Source: Agaricus subrufescens (Eukaryota; Basidiomycota; Agaricomycetes; Agaricales; Agaricaceae). From it: a stretch of 64,000 bases of DNA. Of the stretch, positions 57,350 through 64,000 are shown one piece after another (the first letter of the stretch is position 1; every line of letters begins with the position of its first letter). The position numbers were made by a program, and so were the translations under genes. The stretch is taken from the NCBI GenBank assembly GCA_029945375.1, contig CM057069.1, positions 496,001 through 560,000 of the forward strand, given 5' to 3'. A model generated the notes under the pieces. It saw nothing but the letters and a program-made list of their open reading frames with translations. It was not told the DNA's origin and ran no database searches.

Positions 57350-58229
57350 TCAACCTAATAGATCATCCAAAAAATCTTGCATTTCAGTCTTCGAATCTTT
57401 CGGTGGTGCGGACGTTGGTAGGGCAGGCGCTTCAACCAGAGTGTCATTCGCTGTAGAGTATCAGTCCAGTCAGAAGGGAAGGGAATACGTGAACGAACAT
57501 ACCCTTCCGTTCTCTCGCGCTAGGGATAGGCTTGTTCCTAAGCTTTTCTGATTTGGCACGAAAACGGTCCTTTAAATCTGTGGGATTCATACATGAACAA
57601 GTATGTCTATCAACCCGAAGAAATGATAAACGAACCCCAATTTGCTTCCGCCGCTTTCTTATCGCGTGCCATAGATTCAAGCTCATCATCCCATTGTAGA
57701 GTCTCGACCTTGCCTTTCCTCTGTTCTCCCTGTTGCTTGGAGTACGGCTTAGATGTAAGGTGGTCCAACGTATGGTCAACGTCGTCGTCTTCTATCTGGT
57801 TGATAGACCCAGATTTCAAAGTTGGATGATTCTCATCGCTCAAGCGTTGACGTTCTAAGAATGTCGACAAGTCCACTTCAGGCTCAACAATCGGTTCACC
57901 TTGTTTCATAAATTATTTTATCTCTCAGAGTTCATGACGTCGGGCATACCGTCAGACCCTAATTCGGGCTCCGGTTCAGCATATCTGTCGGCATTTGTGC
58001 CCAATTGTCTGCGAGAATATTTAGCTGCACGTTCGGCTGCCTCCTCCTCGTCGAACTCTTCTGGCTTTTCTCCTTCCAGTACAAGGCGTTCGCGGAATTC
58101 TGCTGGTCTCCCTCCGCCACGCCTGCCCCGGGCTCTGAGATATTTGCCGTAGCCGCCTCGTGAGCGGCCCCTGCCTCGACCTCTTGCTTGTCCTGTCGAT
58201 GAAGAGTCGGCTGTTGATCCGCTAGACAT
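57350..58229 (-). CDS. RGG-rich conserved hypothetical protein
   Basis: Four exons (complement): 57950..58229, 57636..57899, 57503..57577, 57350..57450; 239 aa, all in phase. The N-terminus is Ser-rich then Arg/Gly-rich (QARGRGRGRSRGGYGKYLRA), a likely RNA-binding patch. A conserved-looking core follows: GGGRPAEFRERLVLEGEKPE and KYSRRQLGTNADRYAEPEPE. Then a linear charged region with VDLSTFLERQRL, LQWDDELESMARDKKAAEAN and DLKDRFRAKSEKLRN. It ends in a short acidic helix MQDFLDDLLG. I recall fungal homologues but no function. A nuclear or RNA-related role is an inference from the RGG run only. It flanks the mating-type locus on the right. Confidence 0.78.
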
Positions 58230-58824
58230 TGTGGATGGTGTTATCGCTATTTGATAAGATTACTTGTTTGTTGGCTGTTTTGATGGGTTGGTCGGCATGT
58301 TCCGAGAACAAATCAATCAAAGTTAGAACCCTGGACTGACTCGCTGGCGTGAACGCAGTAGAGCCTGGATAGCAAGCTGCAAGGCCACAAAGAATGAAAA
58401 TGATGTAACGTTTCATCCATACCGCTCCTCATACTAGTTTCTCGGATCTTGCCGCCGCCGCTACACACATATACTCTATTTCGTACACAGCCTCAAGGCT
58501 CACAAAAGCCATGACCCTGACAAATCTGGGCCGTAGTATCGAGTCGCAGCGCACGGACTGCCCCAACGCCCTTATCGTTCTAATTTTGGTGACGACGTCC
58601 TTGGATTTGATTATTTGCGGCCAATTCTATTAGCTCCAGACAGATATGGGAAGAAAGCTCCTCTGAGACAGACAATAATGCCTCTACACACCAAGCTGTG
58701 TAAATTGAGCTTTCCTCCGACCGAGAAGGGCAAGCTCAGCAGCGAACCTTGGGAGATGCTTACATAAGCAGATATTTAGTGATCCCAACAGCGGTGTCTT
58801 GTTCTCCTCTGACTGTCATCGACC
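58230..58824. other. Divergent intergenic region, 595 bp
   Basis: Promoters of the RGG-rich gene (-) and the DUF4588-like gene (+). A minus-strand ORF at 58222-58416 with a hydrophobic start overlaps the leader of the first and is not called. Confidence 0.5.
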
Positions 58825-59922
58825 ATGGAGTCACTCAACCTCAACACCCTCGCCACCTCCCTCCCAACGGCACAGCAGAAGGCTGAACAAGAATTATTAA
58901 ACAATTTCAAAGGTGCTTTTCATTTTTTTGAAAATGTTTTACTTGAATTAAATGGCTTTTTTTCCACAAAGCTGCGGCCCTCAGCATTACCACGCTTTAT
59001 CGTTCCTCACGACAAAGTGCGAAGCGCGCTTATAATGCTGGTTATGCCGCCGCTTGTCAGGATCTTTTAACGATGATCCAGCAGGGTGTTTCTGTTGGCG
59101 GATTGGGAATTTCCATGCCAAGTTCCTCATCTGATGCGAGTGATGATGGCATGACAATCGGTCGAGTCATGGATTGGACCGAGGCTCGGCTCGAAGCCAT
59201 TAAAGCTCAGGAAGAAGAGGAGGATGAAGAAGAGGAACGTGAAGGGGAAAAGGAACGGACCCGGTCGACGTCTTGCGTACCGCCGGGTCACAACAAACCT
59301 GCACAAGCGCCATCACGTCCTGTAAGTTTCTGTCATAGCTTTTCAGCATCCATACACTGACATATCTTTCCCCTAGTCCCCGCCACCCGCTTTGCCCACT
59401 CCAAGTTCACCGACTGCCTACTCCTCGAATCCCCCACCTGAGCCAACTACGCCATCACCAACTCTTCACCAACCAAACGTGCCTCGAACTACGCAGCGCA
59501 GCAAACCTCGTACCGCACCATCGAAAGGGGACATGTTGGGTTCGCACACCAACGTTTCGACCATCCCTACAGCGTCCGTCTTTAGTTTCATGCCAGAAAC
59601 GGTTACACCCATCAGTCCTCCTATCTCATTTCCTGAAATGTCAAATCTCCCAGCTGTCGGCACCAAGCGGCGCCACGCTATGATGATGATGTTAGACGCC
59701 ACTACTCCGACAATCGCTAGTGGCAACACCACAGCGCAGCCACCGGCAGTGGCCAATTCACCTGCGTCCCCCGCTAGCCTTTCCGGTCCCGCTCGCCGAA
59801 GGACACGAAGCAACCGAGGGTTTCAGCAAAATCAGAATATCAATAACGGCATGCAACCTTCAAATGAGTCCATGGATATAGAAGACGACGGTCGGGAACG
59901 AAAACGCGTAGCGAGACGCTGA
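58825..59922 (+). CDS. DUF4588-like protein
   Basis: Three exons: 58825..58912, 58972..59321, 59377..59922; 327 aa. The N-terminal 75 residues are the conserved part: MESLNLNTLATSLPTAQQKA, ELLNNFKAAALSITTLYRSS and AKRAYNAGYAAACQDLLTMI, an all-helical segment I associate with DUF4588 (from memory). Then come an acidic run (EEEEDEEEEREGE), a long Ser/Pro/Thr-rich disordered region, and a basic C-terminus with nuclear-signal-like PARRRTRSNRG and RERKRVARR. Function unknown; nuclear location is likely. Mistaking the first intron for coding would truncate it, but gtgctt..aag at 58913-58971 restores the frame. Confidence 0.8.
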
Positions 59923-61604
59923 TTGCCTCGCCTTCTTCCAATTCGTCCCCTCGCTTCTACGTCAGCTATTATTATTTGGCATGTTTCTTCTTCCATCCCA
60001 AGCATGTGACCTCGTCTCTCCTTTTTTCCATTGTCCATCTTCTTGCGCAACTACCAAATGTATCAACCAACACACGTTACCATTTCCGTAGTACAGTTAC
60101 CACTCGCTATTTACATTTTGAGCATCTTTCACACACGCTGTTCGTTTCTAGGACACTGACATGCCCTAACTATGACATTCATGTTTTACGATCCTTTTTT
60201 TGTTGTCGCTTTTTCTTTATTCCATTGATGCTTCAAACCCTTGCTGCGTAATTAGGTATATTTTACGAGTGTAAGCTTTTCTTTGAATTAATCTGATGTA
60301 TTATATGATGAACAGTTGTAGACAACCTTTTCCCTGTCTTCCATCAGTCCGAGGACCACCTCACGAACCTCAGAATCTTCTAGATCGGCGTTCCCGGGAA
60401 ACGCCACCCTTTAATTTGACAGTTACTCGCCTTTCCTGTCTTCCTGTGTTTCTTTAAAGTTCAAAGCCTGAAATATCTGTGTTATAATTAGACCAAATTC
60501 ATCAAAATGGTTAGATCGATAAGATCGAAGTTGGTGGAGGCAGCTCTGCTTCTTTCATCCTTTTGGTCAGTATTAAAAAGCGGGATTGAGTCATTAAAAG
60601 GTTAAATGGGGTACTACGCTTTGGTGTTAGCAAAAAGCGCATTTTGTAGATGAGGGATTACGCGATGCGATTGATGAAGAAAAGCTTTAAGCTTTCTACT
60701 ATGTTCCAGCCATAGCCGTACAAACTCCCAGATCTATTGCAACTTCATTTAAGAACCGATAATGTCAGAATCTAGAAACAGACACGCTAAACACATCTAC
60801 CCTTTCACTTCCCAATCGATCTGGGGTTCACAAAACCCTATCGAACCCATTCGTACTTTGATAAATCAAGAAAAAAAAAATCCAAAAAGCCAAACTAAAC
60901 CAAAACATCCGAAACTGCGCGTCCCTTCAAAAAGGTACGCAATCACCTCAGCTGACCCTACCAAACACGGGACTTCATTATCAAAAAATAAAAGAGAGAA
61001 AAATTCCAACCGCGCCCCTCACTCTTCATCTTCCCCATCTCGCTCGAAGAAATTCTTTTTACCTAGGCCCCATAACAAAAAACCACGCTGCGCAAGGTCC
61101 CCTCCCCTGTAATTTTTACCTCGAACTCCGAGTCGGGGAAGAGGGGTGGAGATTCTTCACACAAACTTAACAGCGTCAAGGGGGGCCGCATCGGTGCGCT
61201 CATGTTTAAATTTAGTTTTTGGGGTTTCCAGAAACCGGAACAATCCACGGACACCGCCGAACACCTACGGCACTCGGGGACACATGGAAATTGATCCTGC
61301 TGATTGTTAACTCTGTCAACTCAAATTTCAGGAACTCATAGCACTTAATATGAACCTATGATACCTTCTTGGAAGTTCGGGAAGCCGCAAAAATCATGAG
61401 GAACTAGAAGAGGGGCTTGGAAAAGAACACGCTCGGAAGTTTGTTTATCCTAGAACATTTTACAGCAAAACAGTTTGAAGTTGAACAACTTTACATAGCT
61501 TTACAAGGACATACATCTATGAAAAAATCCAAGCTGTACATAGGAGGGATCCACAATCCCAATTCTACCAAAATTCTAATTCTTCCTAGATTTCTAATAG
61601 TTTG
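59923..61604. other. Intergenic, 1.7 kb
   Basis: T-rich 3' flank to about 60300, then A/T-rich DNA. A 116-codon plus-strand ORF at 60762-61112 is Lys/Pro/Asn-rich with no domain; I do not call it. Convergent 3' ends on both sides. Confidence 0.5.
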
Positions 61605-64000
61605 TCAAAATTTCGCATCACCAACAGCCGCGAATCGTTTAAGAACATCTACAACCACCGTTCCGACCTTGCCGTACACCCTACTAGCCTCTAATTCCGG
61701 ATCATCATCCAAGGAGGGAGCTATCGGACCTCCTTCGTCTAGATCAAGTTTCCAATGTGCATCTGTTCCTTTCTTGCTCGTGCTGACGGTTACACACTCC
61801 GCATCGACCCCTTCAATCTCGTTCATCCTCCTCAGCAAAGCTTCATCAGAACTGATTACTAGAACAAAATCAACTTCGCTGCCCAGGCCACGGTCACCAA
61901 CCCGTAAGGCCGCATTCGAGATGGAGATAATCGGGGAAGCAAGAGTGTTATATGAATAACTTTGTGTGAGAGCGCCCTTCCGATCCGACCGAATTGCAGC
62001 CGAAAAACTGGCGGGTCCTCCCGGCTGCAGGATGCTGCCGACTGCCGTGGACCTAGAGATGTTGCCAGGGAGAACAAGGAAAGAGTTTTTCCCTGGTATG
62101 ATGCGCAGCCCACACCGCTCTCCGAGACTATCAAAGATATGATTTTGCGCTTCAGCTGCTTGTCTCCGAGCCCATTGACGGTCAGCAGAATCTTCTTGTT
62201 GATCACCTGTCCAGTATCGCCATATAATCGAAGCATCTCTTTCTTCGATTATAGAACCGGGAGTCCGCTCCGTGAACTGTAGCACATTATGAATAAATCC
62301 TTGAGAGTTGGGAGTAAATACACTCACATAATTTAGCATCTCTAAACAGCTAGTCTTCCAACTCAAATTATGGTTCGCGACGAGGTTCAACCACCCTCCC
62401 CCATAAGAACTTTTTCTACCGGACTTGGTTTTGATGAAACACCCATTTTCGGCGCTAGGAAATATCTTTAGATGGATTATGGATAACGCTTGACGATAGA
62501 ACCTACACAATTCCAATGTTCGGCACTTTCTCAGCTACGCGTTCCAGCACGCCGCGAACCGGAAGACCACTGAGCAACCAGACGTCATTCCGTCTATCCT
62601 CTGCGAGACTACTCAACACATCGAGGGGAGCTTCTGGTATCTCAAAATCTCCGTTCAAATATGCTTGAAGACCTTTGCGAGTAAGGTTCCTCTTCCAAAG
62701 GGTGCCCTCAAAATCAACAATGATAAGTCGTCTTTGAGAGTGTTTATATCTACAATAGAACATGAATACAACAGGTTGATGCATGGTGAATTGTACGCAC
62801 TGAGGGAATACTCTGGTCAGGTCCAGATGTGGAACATCTTCAATATCGTCCAGCCAGTGTTCAGAGTGCGCTCGAACGACACGGGTGAGGAAATTGCTGA
62901 CAAAAGTTTGCGCAGTTTGGGTTATGACATGATTGTGGAGTTCCTGATTGAGAAATTTCAGTTTGATGTGCAAGTGATGACGCTTGATTTACCATCCAGT
63001 GGCTTTTTCTATCTTCTGCATTCGCGGTAAGAGCTTTGTATATTGCATCGGCAGTGCCTCGAGTATCCCAAGGGTTGATAGCAATGCAGCTCCTGAAACC
63101 TGAGTAACTATACGAGCCCGTGAACTAATAGGATGCTAAATTGTCGGTAGTATTCTAGTAGATATCAGAGAACTCACCTCACTCAAAATCAAACATCCTG
63201 GGTTTTCTTTTCCTTCTTGGCACTCGACGAACTCATGTGTTCGGAGAGCCATCCCTTCTCTGAGACTAGCCGCAATGAAAGCGTCGCCAACGGTAAGCAA
63301 AGCGAGATATTGGCTAAAAGTCAAGTCTTGAACCTGTCGGTGGGATTGTCTGCGACAAAATTCCAATGCGAAACAAAAACACGTACGTGCAAGAAGACAA
63401 CGGGTTGATATGTCAATGTGGAAAATCTTGAGTTGACCCTCGACACTACATCAGCAACGCCGCCTGCCAATTCATTGACCTCCGTTGTTTGTAGTGCCAC
63501 TTGAATCAGAACCACCTAAACCATAATTATTTGGAGCCGTATTACATTTGAGATTGGATGTGGCGTACCTTTCCTTGAAACTCAGGGTACCTCTCTAAGA
63601 ACCTTTCAAAAGCTTGAATTTTGTGCCTAACACCTTGAACTTCATCGAGTTTGTCCCTGCCCACGACGATCTTCATGCCAGCATAACGTTGCCTCAAGAC
63701 TGATACCCATTCCGCAACATCGGGCTGTTGTCTGTGGATTTGTCAGAGTCTCCCTGAGCAGGTGATGATCACGACCTTACTTCCTTTCTTGTAGTCGCTT
63801 CACGTCTATACCCATAGGAAAAGAACCAACATCCACGAAACGTTCGCGCTCAAGAGATTTTGCGACGTCTTCCTCTCCAGCCTTCAAAACTTCTTCGGCT
63901 GTTTCCGATCGAGAATGCCCTGACTTCCGCACCTGTTCACGAAGTCCACCAACTCGAACTAGTTCATCAACCTTGACCAGATGGTTTTCTTCTCCTTCCG
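61605..64000 (-). CDS. Trehalose-6-phosphate synthase/phosphatase-family protein, Tps3/Tsl1-like (5' partial)
   Basis: Nine exons visible (complement): 63781..>64000, 63569..63731, 63387..63515, 63178..63333, 62993..63124, 62801..62943, 62507..62749, 62328..62454, 61605..62276; all in phase, about 660 aa seen. The first part is the C-terminal lobe of a GT20 domain: MKIVVGRDKLDEVQGVRHKI, ERYPEFQGKVVLIQVAL, QYLALLTVGDAFIAASLREG, RTHEFVECQ, FTGSYSYSGFRSCIAINPWD. The phosphatase-type domain then starts LIIVDFEGTLW. Active TPPs have D-x-D-G-T; here the second Asp is Glu, and motif 3 is not obvious. That argues for a non-catalytic regulatory subunit of the trehalose synthase complex, like yeast Tps3/Tsl1, rather than Tps2. 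It ends at GDAKF. The start lies beyond the window. Confidence 0.88.

Noticed and set aside
58222..58416. 64-codon minus-strand ORF with a signal-peptide-like start
   Set aside because: Overlaps the start of the RGG-rich gene and lies in its leader; no family support.
60762..61112. 116-codon plus-strand ORF
   Set aside because: Lys/Pro/Asn-rich, in A-rich DNA between convergent genes; composition explains it.
1..64000. tRNA, rRNA, CRISPR or prokaryotic signals
   Set aside because: No convincing tRNA B-box with matching A-box was seen; CRISPR and ribosome-binding sites are not expected in this genome.

Overview
The window is nuclear DNA of a filamentous fungus, most likely a mushroom-forming basidiomycete (Agaricomycetes). 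The evidence is dense genes with many 45-75 nt GT-AG introns, an STE3-type receptor/CaaX pheromone locus, a cerato-platanin, and several protein families known mainly from that class. There is no operon structure, plasmid, phage or CRISPR. Gene models below were spliced by hand: every intron was placed at a GT..AG (rarely GC..AG) pair that keeps the reading frame, and exon lists are given for each model. They are sequence-consistent predictions, not transcript-supported.

Layout. 0-2.4 kb: the 3' part of a conserved hypothetical gene (+) and a single-pass membrane protein (-). 2.4-5 kb: no gene seen. 5.0-10.05 kb: two tandem BCS1-like AAA ATPases (-). 12.8-14.3 kb: an intact seven-transmembrane (7TM) receptor-like gene (+). 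14.6-19.7 kb: PP6/SIT4-type phosphatase (-) and EMC1 (+), divergent across 120 bp. 19.9-27.2 kb: a tandem cluster of the same 7TM family (-), with one nearly intact gene carrying a mutated splice donor, two decayed copies and one intact gene. A stray exon copy of the neighbouring MICOS gene sits inside the cluster. 27.8-28.8 kb: MICOS MIC26/27-like gene (+). 29.3-31.9 kb: secreted six-hairpin glycosidase, GH78-like (+). 33.1-34.2 kb: single-pass membrane protein (-). 35.6-41.9 kb: two divergent orphan genes bracketed by diverged inverted repeats of about 0.7 kb. 42.6-48.4 kb: a small orphan gene, a palindrome-rich patch, and a very large double-Myb (telobox) protein (-). 48.4-49.9 kb: proteasome subunit RPN9 (-). 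51.2 kb: cerato-platanin (+). 52.4-57.0 kb: a pheromone precursor and two divergent STE3-type receptors, i.e. a mating-type B (P/R) locus. 57.3-58.2 kb: an RGG-rich protein (-). 58.8-59.9 kb: a DUF4588-like protein (+). 61.6-64 kb: the C-terminal part of a trehalose-6-phosphate synthase/phosphatase-family protein (-), running off the window.

How it fits together. Most of the window is conserved housekeeping genes (PP6, EMC1, MICOS, RPN9, TPS family). They alternate with fast-changing sensory material: the P/R mating locus, with ACAATG cores clustered in its promoters, and a locally duplicating 7TM family. The best candidates for something undescribed are the 7TM family with its rigid ten-exon architecture, and the orphan gene pair inside long inverted repeats.
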